Origin: Antitrichia curtipendula
Lineage: Eukaryota; Streptophyta; Bryopsida; Hypnales; Leucodontaceae
Reading direction: 5' to 3'
Length of the DNA: 64,000 nt
Assembly: GCA_951230915.1 (NCBI GenBank)
Contig: OX579635.1
Span: 37,262,001 to 37,326,000 of the forward strand
Shown here: positions 1 to 11,572 of the stretch, one piece after another
Position numbering within the stretch: the first letter of the stretch is position 1
Layout of the letters: each line of letters begins with the position of its first letter
Program-made: the position numbers and the translations under genes
Notes under the pieces: model-generated
Seen by the model: only the letters and a program-made list of their open reading frames with translations
Told to the model about the DNA's origin: nothing
The model's database searches: none

Positions 1-2194
1 AAATATGTTTTGGTTGCGAATGTGAAAAACTGGTAGTCCTTCCTACGTGGCAAAAATTCAAATAATTACAATTTTTTGGGTGTAAAAGCATGATGACGTG
101 TATCTTTGTCTGAAATGACAGCCAAATTGACAGAATTCTATCAATTCAATGTCCTAATCAAGTACTCCTAATCTACAGCAAAGTTGATAGAATTCTGTCA
201 AATTTATTGCCAAATAGGACACTATTTCCCTTGTAGTGTGGTATAAAGCCTTTGTGTTGACAAGATTTGTGTATGTTGTAAGAACTTCAAATATAATATT
301 ATAGTTATGAGGCGAAGAATTCATGATTTTGAAATGACAAATTTTGATAGATTATATTGTAGATAATATAATTTAATTGGAAAATCAAAAGACTACGTTA
401 AAAACAATCTATAGATTGGTTTAAAAAATGATTATTATATAAACCACCAAATATGAGCCACCAAATGAACTCTTCAAAGTTGCTAAAAAAACATGAGATC
501 AAACAATGGGTTTCTTTGTCCTTAAAGAATTAAAAGGTGATGTTAATTCACTATAATATACAATAGATTCATATTATGAAGGTCTTGTTTTGAATGTATT
601 ACAACTTAACATTGATTTAAAAGGTCCTTGACCATGTTTGATTGAGCCTTGCAAAAAATTTAAATTCTCATATAATCTAGATTTGTGCAACTGTGCATTG
701 TGGAAATCTTTTTTTATTGCTTCCAATGGAAGTTAAGTTTGAATGTTCTTGGAATATTAGACTAAACTGGAAGACATGAAAATAGATATTAAAGGTCAAA
801 TTAGACTTAGAATATGGCTTCAAATAATGCATATATTGGAAAAAGAGGATATGAAGTCTCGTGAGGAAGCTTGTCTTCTTCACTACACTAAGTTAATATG
901 AGTGTCAATTATGTGCAAGTTCTTCTATGATCATTTCTATGCATAAATTTGTGTTCTTGTTTACTTGGTTGTAGTTTTCACTCTTTGAATGCTTGCATTT
1001 GTGTTTGTTTAATGTATGTCTAAGAAGGAGATTTTGTGCTATCACTCAAGTGAGTATTCATGTGAATTTTGAATAACTTGCTTTACTTGGTCTCGTTGTA
1101 TTTGTTGCTTGATTAAATATAGAAAGTAGTTAAGTTGACCCCCAAGGAATTCATATCTATAGACTTGTTTTGTTAAATGGTTATATGTGAAGATGATAAG
1201 AATCAAGGTAGTCTACTCAAAAAGTTATTATACTCGAAAAGTTGATCGCGACTTAAAGGAATATCTTGCGTTTCTTCAATATACAAACAATGTACATTTC
1301 ATGAGGACTGGTGCTCACTTGTAGTGACCACTTCATTTCAACTTCAAAAAATTGTACCTAATTCCATGAAGGTTCCAAAACTATGAATCGACTTGAATTA
1401 GATGCTAATTCTATTTTTATAAAAACCCTACAAAAGTTTACTAAAAATTATTTCCAAGAGTTTAGCTTCCTCCAAAAGGCAATCGACTCTTAAATGGTTA
1501 GTAAATAAATAGATGTATAGATGACTATGAAATAAATATATCAACTATAGATGTCTGAAGTAGATATTGAGTATATTCAAGTGGATAGAGCATGTGAAGA
1601 ATTTTCAATTATTTAAGGCTTGGAATTTGTGTATAATTTTATTCATTCTTTTGTTTTATGTGTACATAGAAGTTAATATTGGAATCTTGCACAATGATAA
1701 TAGTTTGTCTTATAAGAATGATGTAAGAAAATTGAAAGTTAAATATGTCAAATTAGAAACATATGTATGTATAGAATACCCAAATTGAGAAATGACATGG
1801 TGTAAATCTATTTGACATATAATGTTAGATTAACCCCTGAAGTTCTTTCATGTTTAGATACCCAAAATTGCTTCAAAATACTAGCGTTGAAGGATGAAAT
1901 CTTCATTTATATTTATTTTTTGACAAATTCAACCATAGGATTCTTTAGTTAACTTGTTAGAGTACATCCTCCTAATTTTTCAAAATAAGAAACCTTACCA
2001 ATTGTAAAATCATGATGCTTGTATTTCAAAAAGAAGTATTTTCAACTCTTTCCAAAAAACAAATTACATCTTTCAAACTTTTTACCCCCAAATGTATACG
2101 TCCTACAACTTTCAACTCTCAACTCTCCATGACATGATGAAGAAATAAGTTGGAAATACATATAAAAATTTCAAAAAAAAAAAATTCATATTTA
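1..2194. other. AT-rich spacer, no gene recognised
   Basis: I see no credible coding region, RNA gene or clear terminal repeat here. The longest open stretches are under 75 codons, lack ATG context and have the low-complexity composition of the surrounding AT-rich DNA. Confidence 0.6.
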
Positions 2195-2505
2195 TGCTTG
2201 AAAAAAATAATAAGTAGGAAGAAGTAGAGAATGATTTTAAATGCTAAATTGTTAAGAAATTAGTTATAAAATTAAAAAATGTCAATCCCAATGGTTGCAA
2301 TGTTGTAATGAACAATCTAAATCCAATGTTTTTATTTTTTTCAAAAATATTGGAAATTGAGTTAAATAAAGGACTTCAAAGTTTATTTTAGAGTAGAAAT
2401 TTTGTAAGTGCCTTCAAAAAAAAACTCGTCATAACTTTCATCTCATTAATCAAAATGGAATGAGTAAAAGCTTTCCATGTATATTTAATTCTAGAAAACC
2501 AAGTA
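2195..2505 (-). repeat. Inverted arm of dispersed AT-rich repeat
   Basis: This stretch is, read on the minus strand, similar to 5,145-5,440 and to about 57,360-57,570 on the plus strand. Shared landmarks are the 'ctaaattgttaagaa' / 'ttcttaacaatttag' block, the 'ccaatggttgcaatgttgtaa' type block and the 'aaggacttcaaagtttattt' block. A more diverged minus-strand copy is near 7,180-7,480. The arm faces the one at 5,145 and brackets the 123-codon ORF at 3,836-4,207. Confidence 0.65.
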
Positions 2506-3479
2506 CAAATTTTTATTTTTATTTTTCTTAGTTGCCCAGGGTCCAAAAAAACTATGTACATATAATAATTTTAAAGCATGTTGTCAATAGTTATAAAAAA
2601 TGGTGTGACTTAAAGCTACTCTTTTCACACATGTTGAGTGAAAATTTCAAAGGAAAAAAATAAAAATTCCACTTGTAAATAGACGACCAAAAATGTTATG
2701 TTGCCCAAAAAATGCCACTTGATCCTTTAGGGGTTAAGGCACAAAATGTGATCATGTAGAAGTGAATTTGCATAAGTCTAAAATGTAAGGATAAATCAAG
2801 TGAATATTGACTTGTTTGAAGAAAAGTTCAAATAGATACTACTTTCTCTTACATTATGATATGTCATGGAGTATCGGTTAATTGGATAAGTGCTTGACAA
2901 TCTATTAGACAATAATTGGAGTATTAAAAGAGAAATTTTATTGTAAGTTTAATAAATGAATTCATGAATGGTAGAAAATGATCAACGTACTTAATTGAGT
3001 AGAATAGCTTTACCCAAGGTGGAAATTAATGTCATATAAGTGTTTTAAGTGGATTGACCATTCAATTAAAATTAGTTTATAAATATTAGTTTTAAGGTAC
3101 GTTAGGCAATGTTGTTGTTCATTGATGAGAGCTGTATTATAAGTCTATGAATGGTTAAGGACTAAGGATAAATTTCTACACCTAATTAGACACTAGATTA
3201 TTATGTAACTCTGTTATAATTTTCAAACAAGAGCCTCGTTCTTTTGAAGACTAGTAGGATTGGAATTTAAATTTATATTCTAATATTCCAAAAATATCAC
3301 TAAATTGTTTCAAAACAATGATGAGATTTTTAAAAGTTGAAAATGAAGGCATTAAGAAACACCAAAAAAATTCTTACTTTCTAACTTATCCAAAGAGATA
3401 TTAAAATATTTTCTACTCATAAAATAATTACATGAACTGGAATTTTGAGATTAGAACAACTAACATAAGTTCAAACAAA
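2506..3479. other. AT-rich spacer inside the inverted arms
   Basis: Nothing coding is recognisable. The block lies between the inverted arm ending at 2,505 and the start of the repeat copy that contains the 123-codon ORF. Confidence 0.5.
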
Positions 3480-4860
3480 CCATATTTTCATAGCTCAAAA
3501 AACCTCTCGATTTGCACAAAAACTTACTCGTGGATGATTTAAAGGAATGCTCACTACGGTTTCTTTTGAGAGAAAGAGAAGTTGTATTAAGAAAAAACAT
3601 TACATAGGTAGTGCATGTAAGCAAGGGCTAATTGGTTGAAGTAAATGGTTGATGGGATTGGTTGATTTAACTCTTGTTTTCTTAGTGTATTTTCCTTGAC
3701 TACAAGACTTTGTAAGTAAGCTTCCATGCTCCAACACTTTTGATTTTAGAAAAACACCGCATCGGGTGTTTTGAGATTAAATGATGTCCAATTCAATGGA
3801 ATTTATTTGGTATTTCAAATACATTGAAGCAAAACTCATGCACTATCATAGAGATAAAATTTTGTATATATTTTTTCCCAATTCTCAGCAAAGAAATGAT
3901 ATAATGTATAATAGTCTTCATTATATGGTGGTGCTTGTCTAATCATCTCATATTGTGGATATTTAAATTGCAATATGTAATTGATATTATCTCTACATCC
4001 TAAAGCTTTTCTTTCATATTCACTTGTATCATCGTAAACTAATTCAAAAATCTTGGTTTCTTGATGGTCATCGTTGTTTTGCTTTGATTCTTTATGATTG
4101 TTTTTGTTAGGAACGTTGTTGTTTTGATTGCTCTCTGATTTGTCATGGTTTTCAATCTTCATCTTCATATTTTTATTTATATTTGTTTTTGAACAATTCT
4201 TTCCCATTGTGAGAGTAAAAGACCCACAAATAGAATACTACCAAACAAAATGTATATAAAATTATGAAAATAATTATATATACAATTACAAACATATTCA
4301 TTCAATCAAATAAAAAGATATATAATAATGTTGATAGTGACACATTTTATGCAATATTTTTGAATTTATAAGATTTTTAAAAATAAATAAAAGCTAAAGT
4401 AAAAGTGAAAATGTTAAAAAATAGAAGTCAAATATTGAAAGTCAACATCATGTTATTATTTACTTTAGATAGTTAAAGATGTAATTTCTACTCTACAAGA
4501 TGTAAGAAAGTCTTAAGAAAATTGTTGTTGCATCATAAATAGGCAAGAATTTGGTTTGACTAGTTGACTTGAGTTAGACATTGATACAAAATTATTAGAG
4601 ATTGCACACTAGACATCAAAGTTTATATTTGAGTGATAAAAGATGATATATAGACAAAAATTTGTTTTATTTCTAAATTAAAAAAATAATAAAAATATTT
4701 TCTAATCAAAATTTCACTACAGAAAACATAGAAATTTAGTCTAGAATCACTTTAACTTAACAAATACACACAATTAGGTACCTTAAAATGCACATAATCT
4801 ACTATGAACTAGATTTTGTTCGCCCTTATACTGTTGAAATCTTTGACTACATTGCTTATT
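3480..4860. repeat. Dispersed repeat, copy A
   Basis: About 1.4 kb aligns end to end with 55,060-56,540. Shared blocks include the 'gcaagggctaattggttgaag' type segment, 'tgtaagtaagcttccatgc', the whole 123-codon minus-strand ORF, and the downstream 'aggtaccttaaaatgcacataatc' type segment. Flanking DNA is clearly diverged between the copies, with substitutions and small indels, while the ORF is more conserved. Parts of the next kilobase (4,900-5,930) also recur at 56.6-59.1 kb but in a different order, so the region has been rearranged. Confidence 0.75.
3836..4207 (-). CDS. Uncharacterised 123-aa protein, repeat-borne (copy A)
   Basis: I do not recognise this protein. It starts at an ATG and has two parts: a low-complexity, Asn/Lys/Asp/Glu-rich hydrophilic region (residues about 1-50) and a more ordered part (about 52-123) rich in Tyr, Phe and acidic residues, with landmarks FELVYDDTSEYERKAL, LQFKYPQYEMIRQAPPYNED and YTLYHFFAEN. 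I see no signal peptide, membrane helix or known catalytic motif. A near-identical ORF lies at 55,413-55,784. The differences cluster in the first 17 residues and the Asn-rich part, and residues 72-108 are unchanged. The ORF lies between inverted arms at 2,195-2,505 and 5,145-5,440, which suggests it is carried by a transposable element. It could be a real small protein or a long chance ORF kept by recent duplication; its stronger conservation than the flanks mildly favours the former. Confidence 0.4.
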   Translation of the reverse strand: MGKNCSKTNINKNMKMKIENHDKSESNQNNNVPNKNNHKESKQNNDDHQETKIFELVYDDTSEYERKALGCRDNINYILQFKYPQYEMIRQAPPYNEDYYTLYHFFAENWEKIYTKFYLYDSA

Positions 4861-5144
4861 AGAATGGTCAGTGTTTTTTGTTTAATCGCTGAAGGACCAA
4901 TATGTGTTTTGGGGCAATATAGAATTTTGGGTAGGTATGTGTAACTGGAAATTTGCTTATTTTAGGCTAAAATTTTAATATGAGGATGAAGAATATCTTT
5001 CATATGCACTAAATTTTATGACATTTGGAAATGTGAGTCAAAAGTTATGACCCAACAAGTTTCTTCCCCATCCAAGCAATCTGGGCAGATAAAAAAAAAA
5101 AATCACTCTTTTCATATATAAAAAAATTTAATTGGTTTTCTAGA

Positions 5145-5440
5145 GTTATATATATGTATAAGGCTTTTAATCATTCCATTTTGATCAATGAATCAAAAGT
5201 TATAGAGAATTTTAGTTTGTGGGCAGTTATGGATTTTCTACTCCAGAATAAACTTTGAAGTCCTTTATCTTACTCAATTTTCAATATTTTTAAAAATAAT
5301 AAAAATTAAGGATGTATATTGTTTATTACAACATTGCAACCAGGCATTTTTCAACTCCATAACTAAATTCTTAACAATTTAGTATTTTGAATCATTATCT
5401 ACTTCTTTCTACTTATTATTTTTTTCCTTCATGTTGAATG
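5145..5440 (+). repeat. Inverted arm of dispersed AT-rich repeat
   Basis: Plus-strand partner of 2,195-2,505 and direct partner of about 57,360-57,570. It includes the 'tttcaactccataactaaattc' type block and the 'ttacaacattgcaacca' block. Confidence 0.65.
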
Positions 5441-5489
5441 TACAATTCCAAATGAATTAAACTTTTAAAGAATGTAGCCAACTTGTCTG

Positions 5490-6130
5490 AAAAAAGAACC
5501 CAAAGAAGTACCACCATCTTGAACATTTTTTCATAGAAAAATGAGCTTGTGAAGTGTAGCTGCCCTATTTTTTGAAGGGCCTAAAAAATAATTTTAGCAA
5601 ATTTGAATGTTTATACCTTGCAATCAATCCGGTGAAAATTTCTGAAATTTGTTTCACATCTTCTCAAGTCAGCATACTATAAGATTGTATGGTTACATGT
5701 GTCTTAAAATGATATTTTTCAAAAATTTGGTACTTATATTAGAAATGGCAATTTTAGAGCTTTTTTGGTGAAAACATAGTCAAGTAACTTATAGGATTGA
5801 CAAAACTAAAGACCTTATTAGAGAACAAATTTTTTAATTAAAGGCTTCACACAATTCAAACCTTGATAAGGATGTTATAGTACTTCAAAATATTACTTTG
5901 TCATCAAAATGTACAAAATATGGAAAAGAATAATTAAGTCAAAGTAATGAAATTTAATATGATTTAGATTATAAGGTAGACATGGTTGGCACTGTATTCT
6001 TGAAAATAGAGCCTATCATCAAGACTTAGAATTTATAAATATGAAGTTACACATTATTCAATAAAAAATGGAAAACAATTTATATATGTAAAAATTTGAA
6101 ATATATATATATATATATAAATTTATTTAT
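5490..6130 (+). repeat. Dispersed AT-rich repeat segment
   Basis: 5,490-5,800 recurs at 58,850-59,130 (shared 'gtgaagtgtagctgcc' and 'ttggtacttatattagaaatg' type blocks). 5,805-5,930 recurs at 56,575-56,700 (shared 'aaggcttcacacaattcaaa'). An (AT)n tract sits near 6,100-6,120. A fragment of the same family, with a 'caatccgcacggtgaaaa' type block, is near 18,890-18,930. Confidence 0.6.
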
Positions 6131-9100
6131 TTTAAATCTAGTTATGTACATAGACTTAGTTTTGATAAAACTTTGATAATTTTTGAATTTGACTATACAT
6201 TTATGAGTTTGATATTTTTAGAATTTATTGTAGAAATATCAAATTATTATAATATTTTAAAATCTAATATGAAGAAAAAATTGTATTGATTAGAATATAC
6301 GTTAGGAAAATTTGGGATTTTGAAAAAAATGAAGGCTAAAAGTAGAAATAATATTTTGTAATTTAGCTTGTGTTAGTAAGCTAAAATGCACTTCCAAAAT
6401 CTTTAAGTTCAAATGAAGAACTATCAAACTCATTATCCAACCCACCTTGCAATTGTTGAAATGCAATTTTTTTTATAAGTAGAAATCGCAAATAAATCCA
6501 AATCAATACTTGCATATTTATATTTCCAGTGGTGAAAATCATGAAACTACTTTACACTTTCCATTGTGACCATTTTCAAAATAAATGGATATGTACAATC
6601 TTTTAGATCTCAAATCAAGTGAAATTGGCAAACTTCACTCAGAGCCAAGAAATTAAGTAAAATTGGTAAGCTTTATACTTCACTAATGGTACATATATGC
6701 GTTTGAGGACCTCTCAAAAATCAAATGTTTACCTTTTTCAATGAAAAATGAAAGCTTCCAATAGTTAATCTTCAAAACTATTTGTAAAAACTTTTAAAAC
6801 GGTTAAAAGAATTAAACTGCCTGCACCAAAATAACCAAAAATTTTAGATTGACCATATATGGTTGATTAGGAAGTTAGGGGTTAAGTAAGGATAAAATCC
6901 CTAAATATCCAAGCGGTCCTCACTCCAAAATTATTTTTTGAACCCCTTAATTACTCCCTAAGAATGTTTGGAAGAAATTTTAGAAACTTTCACCCTGTAG
7001 ATTGCACAATATTTGCCTTTAAAGTGAAGAAAACAAGTTTTTGAGCACTTTTAGTGAATAAATTATTTGACTTTGAATCTTCTTTACTTAAAATTTTTGC
7101 ATTAAAATTTTTGAAATTATTTATTTTTAAGTTGAAGAATTGATTTGAAAGTCTAAGAAAAAAATTCCAAAAAAATATGTGATTTTCATTCTTTAAAAAT
7201 TGTTAAATAGAAGTAGGTACAAAATTGAAGGAAAAAATAAATGGTCAAATAGCTCTAAAATGGAATTGAAGCACACTAATCCCAATGGTAAGATTGTTCT
7301 AGCAAGCATGTTTAACCTCGTAGAACTTTTTTTTAGATTGTGAAAATTGAGTTAGAAAATGAATCCCATATATTATTTCCTCAAGAAATTTCTACAATTC
7401 CTTGCAAAACAAGAAAATCCAAAACTTTCACATCACTATTTCAAATGGAATAAATAAAAGTTTTTTTATAGACAAAGATATAATCTATAAAGAAAAAAAC
7501 AAAAATTAAATTTCAAATTTTGTGGGTTTTTTTGCTACCCGTTTTCTATTTTATTGTAACATAATTTTTTTTCCTAAGCACCAATCAAAATAAATTTTTT
7601 TTTTCCTAAAAGCTAATATATTTTTCTATCTTAAAAAATAGCTTCAAAAATGCATTTCAAAATTTGAGTTTACCTGAGCCTACCCAAAATCTATTCTTTC
7701 CCTTAAAGAGACATACGGACTTTATGGATAAAGAACCAATGGGTAATTCAAATTTCTAAAATTATGAAGGTTTATTATAAATGCAACCTAGAATTATAAT
7801 TTAATGATGATTTTCAATCAGTAGTTATAAAATGTGATCCATAGATCATATCCATAAGCTTAGATCAACCAATTTACAAACCAATATTTTTCAATCAAAT
7901 TTGAAGTCAAAATTGGAAATTCCTTCTATAGTCAATTGTTGATTGAATATTGTTGATTTCTCAAGAATTTTGTTCTAGTGAGTTCAAATTGTTAAGTTCT
8001 AGTAATCTAATTGTAGTGATTTTTGAAGATTATTATTTTACTTTTTCATTTAAATTCAAATTGAAAGGTCATTTTTTAAACTAAAAAAGTTATTTTTTGA
8101 GGCCATAACTATTGGTACCATTTGAATGATAGAATATTTGCAAATCTAAGTCTTCGGAATCTATACTCTATAAATGTTAAAGAACTGATCTATGAATCTT
8201 CAAAATATTGATGGAAGAAAAAATTCATTTTTGTGTATTTGAAATGTGTTTGCATTCAATCATTGTTCAAAATTTGAACTCCTAGTTCTTAAGGAGTTAA
8301 AGTGTTCCTTTTGAAATGAATATGTGATTTTTATTTTGAAATTACTTTTGAAAAATTTGTTTATAGGATATTTTGCATTACTATCAGATTTATTTGCCCT
8401 TTGAATTTCAAGGAATTAAATTTGTATTCTAAATTTTGCCTAACTCACAAAACACCCAAGACTATAATATAGGGGCTTCAATATAGGGAATGGTCAAATA
8501 GTCTAATGTATTGTTGCTAAAGTCACATGTAATTTAGAATAAAATGGATTTGGCACGCACTTAAAATATAGTTTTGCAAAAGAATTTTTTTCACTCTTAT
8601 TCCCAAGGGTATAAATTTCATGGCCCGTCCTTTATCAATGCTATGGACGCATGAGTGTTGTTCCAGTCTTAACTGGTAGGGGCTCATTTGACAAATCATC
8701 TAGGATAAACCACAATTTGTCTGACATGCATGCCCTAGAACTAGATTCATGTAGGTGAAAATATAAATATAAATATAGATAGAAAGATAGATATGTTAAT
8801 TGAATAGGGATATTGAGGGGACCAAAAAATAAAAGGGACTTATTGTGGAAAACTATAGATGTTTAAAACATGATATACAACCCCCAAAATAATTCAATAA
8901 CTATTGAAGTACAACAAAGGTAAGTATTATATAGTGTGTAATGTCAATTAATTAGTATTGATTATAATGTCAATTAAAACCCCTATTTAGTGTAGTTTGA
9001 TACACAATTCCTTAATTATTGGTGATATGCGTTACCATTGATAAATTGTCTCAATCACTACTTAGCTAGCCAAATTACTAATTAGAACGCTCAAAGAAAT

Positions 9101-9595
9101 CTGTCCCAGTCCTACAACAAATTGTCCCTAACGTAAATGCAGGACATTCATGAGTGTGTGTATGCAAGCTCCTTAGTGAGAAGGTAGCTATCACAAATGC
9201 ACAACAACTTGTCAATAACTCAAACACTTAAGATATATTCGCACTTGGTGTTAAAGGTGTTATTACTGAGGGTCTTAGAAATGCATTCAAACCTACTTTT
9301 GGACCACATTCACATTCCAAACAACACCTCTAACACCAAGTGCAAACAAACCTTTAGAAATAAGAAGCACAGTCCAACTTCCAATTTCCACAGATGGTTT
9401 TGATTTGTGGTGAGAGAACAGAGTTGAGACATTATAGAAGGTGATATGAAAGAGGTTTACTGTATTAACCCCACGGACATTGGCTCAATGTCAATACGAA
9501 CAGACACTTTATTCACGCCGGCCTTCTTTGAAAGACCGGAGTTTCTATCTATCTCTCATCTATTAACCCCACGGTTGTGAATAAGCGAATGTTCA
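6131..9595. other. AT-rich spacer with diverged repeat fragments
   Basis: No gene is recognised. About 7,180-7,480 is a diverged minus-strand copy of the arm at 5,145-5,440. Just upstream of the next gene a 14-bp direct repeat (tattaaccccacgg, near 9,463 and 9,562) flanks about 85 bp, which contains an imperfect CCGG...CCGG hairpin. Confidence 0.5.
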
Positions 9596-9783
9596 GAAGT
9601 AGGTGTGAACGGAGCCGTAGAAGCCCGCGTTAGGGTTTAAGCCCCAGTTAGGGTTTATCGCCATAGCCATCTCCACTGCTGCCTTACTCCACTGCTGCCT
9701 TTCTTCGTGGTTGCCAGTGCTCTTCTCGTCTCTTCCCGATTCCGTGACTCCGTCGTTTCCCTGCCACAACCAGTTCTGTAATC
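9596..9783 (+). promoter_or_regulatory. MRT4 leader with two telo-box motifs
   Basis: The DNA becomes GC-rich just before the gene and contains TTAGGGTTTA twice, at 9,630-9,639 and 9,648-9,657. This is the plant telo-box (AAACCCTAA read on the other strand), known from promoters and 5' leaders of plant ribosomal-protein and ribosome-biogenesis genes. That fits the product encoded downstream. No TATA box was assigned and the transcription start is unknown. Confidence 0.55.
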
Positions 9784-11572
9784 ATGCCGAAGTCAAAGCG
9801 TGACAAGCTCGGTGAGATTGCACAGCCCAGAATCTCTTGAAAGGAACTTCGTTGTTATTGTTTGTGTTGTGATTGAACTCAATTTTGTGTATCATTTCGG
9901 AATGGGGAGGTCAGCCCGAGGTGTGTGCGTGTGGTGATGACGCAGTGACTTTGTCGAAGACGAAGAAAAGGGGCAAGGAGCAGAAGGAGTCGCTCGTGAA
10001 GTCGGTTCGAGATTGTCTTGATGAGTATATGTCTCTGTACATTTTCTCTTTTGAGAATATGCGAAACACCAAGTTTAAAGAATTTAAAGACAAGCTTAAG
10101 TCTAGCTCCAGGTATTGTGTTCCTTCGCTGTCGCTCGTCTTCAGTGGAATTAGATTATGAACTTGTGTTATGGGCGTTTGCGACTGAAGTTCAAGTTCTC
10201 GACACTTATGCTGGTTGAATGTAATCACACGATCTTGTCAGATTTTAGGTTTGAAACGCTCGTATCTTCCTCAACGTTTAAAATACTAGCACGAAAGAAG
10301 TTTTAAAAAAAAATGTTTAGTGAATATGTACGAGAGTTTGCCTTGACTTAGATTAATACGTTGCTCAAGCAGGTTCTTCTTGGGAGGGAATAAGGTGCTT
10401 CAGATAGCCCTAGGCAAAACAGATGCTGAAGAGCAGAAGGAAGGATTGCATAAAGCCAGCGAGGTATGCTTGGAGGATAATTTATTGGGCATAGTGATAG
10501 TGAATTTTTATCTATTTGGAAGTTGTTGTGATGTGCAGATGCACTGTAGGTTGTTGCAATGAAACTGTGAATTGTAATGTCTGCGCTTTACTAGGCGTAT
10601 ATTCGATTCAAATTGAGAATTCGGCTTGTACTTTTGCAGTTAATTCATGGATTTTGCGGTCTATTCTTCACCAATCTTCCGGAGGCTGAGGTCCTCAGGG
10701 AATTCGAAGAGTTCGAGGAGATGGACTATGCGCGGACAGGCAGCGTTGCTACTGAAACGGTTGTTGCTTTATTCTATATACTTCCTGAGGGGTTTGTGCC
10801 TTTTTTGAGTGCATGTTCTTTTACTTTGCAATTACATTTAGAATGAACTTACCTAAACTAATAGTAGTAAGCGTCTTTAACGACAGGTTGAGCTGAAAGA
10901 AGGACCTCTAGAGCAATTCTCACATGACATGGAACCATTTCTTCGCAAGCAAGGCATGCCTGTGCGACTTAATATAGGTATGCTTTCCTTTCCTAGTGTT
11001 CAATTCCACCATTTTTTAGAGCTGCCTGCGGTTTCAAAAGTCTTACAATGTGAAATTGCTGCAAATCTTTAACTTACTGAATATATTTGACGACGGGTGT
11101 TCAAGTTATGTGGAACAACATGCTACACTCCGGTGTTGTGACGAATCCTCGCCTATCTTGTAGTGGAGATGTTTTTCTCATATTCATACTCGTCTTTGGT
11201 TCAGGTGTTGTGGAGCTAGTTGCGGACTATACAGTTTGTACTGAAGGAGAGAACATTTCACCTGAAGCCTCAAGAATATTGGTACTCCTCTTATCATGCC
11301 TTGCTGTAGCTTACATTTACCTTGTTCATCTAGACACGCACGTGTTGGTATTATAAATAACTTTTAGCAATCCCATTGCCAAATTTTGGACTACATCGCC
11401 ATATCTTGGTGTGAGGATTCTGAGTTTGTGCCTTGTCTGAATGCAGCGGTTGCTCGGTGTTCAAATGGCCGCTTTTAAGATGCACCTTCGATGTCGCTGG
11501 GCACCCGGAGCTTTTGAGGTTTTTGAAACGGAAGAAAACATGCAATCGGACAACCCTTCTGATGGTTCTTAG
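9784..11572 (+). CDS. MRT4: mRNA turnover protein 4 homologue, ribosome assembly factor
   Basis: MRT4/MRTO4 is the nucleolar paralogue of ribosomal stalk protein P0. It binds pre-60S subunits at the stalk base and is later exchanged for P0. I read seven exons: 9,784-9,811, 9,946-10,111, 10,373-10,463, 10,640-10,759, 10,887-10,977, 11,205-11,281 and 11,447-11,572. All introns are GT...AG, all phases agree, and the sum is 699 nt, or 232 aa, close to the roughly 236-240 aa of yeast and human MRT4. Family landmarks are the start MPKSKRDKLV, then VTLSKTKKRGKEQKE, FFLGGNKVLQIALGK, GLFFTNLPEAEV, the YARTGSVATETVELKEGPLE stretch, a VADYTVCTEGENISPE segment, and VQMAAFKMHLRCRW near the C-terminus. The start is the first ATG and matches the conserved N-terminus. 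The exon 4 donor (acg|gttgtt) is weak but required by frame and homology. The gene looks intact, and I am confident of its identity. Confidence 0.93.

Noticed and set aside
9911..10228. 105-codon minus-strand frame over MRT4 exon 2
   Set aside because: Antisense shadow of a well-supported exon.
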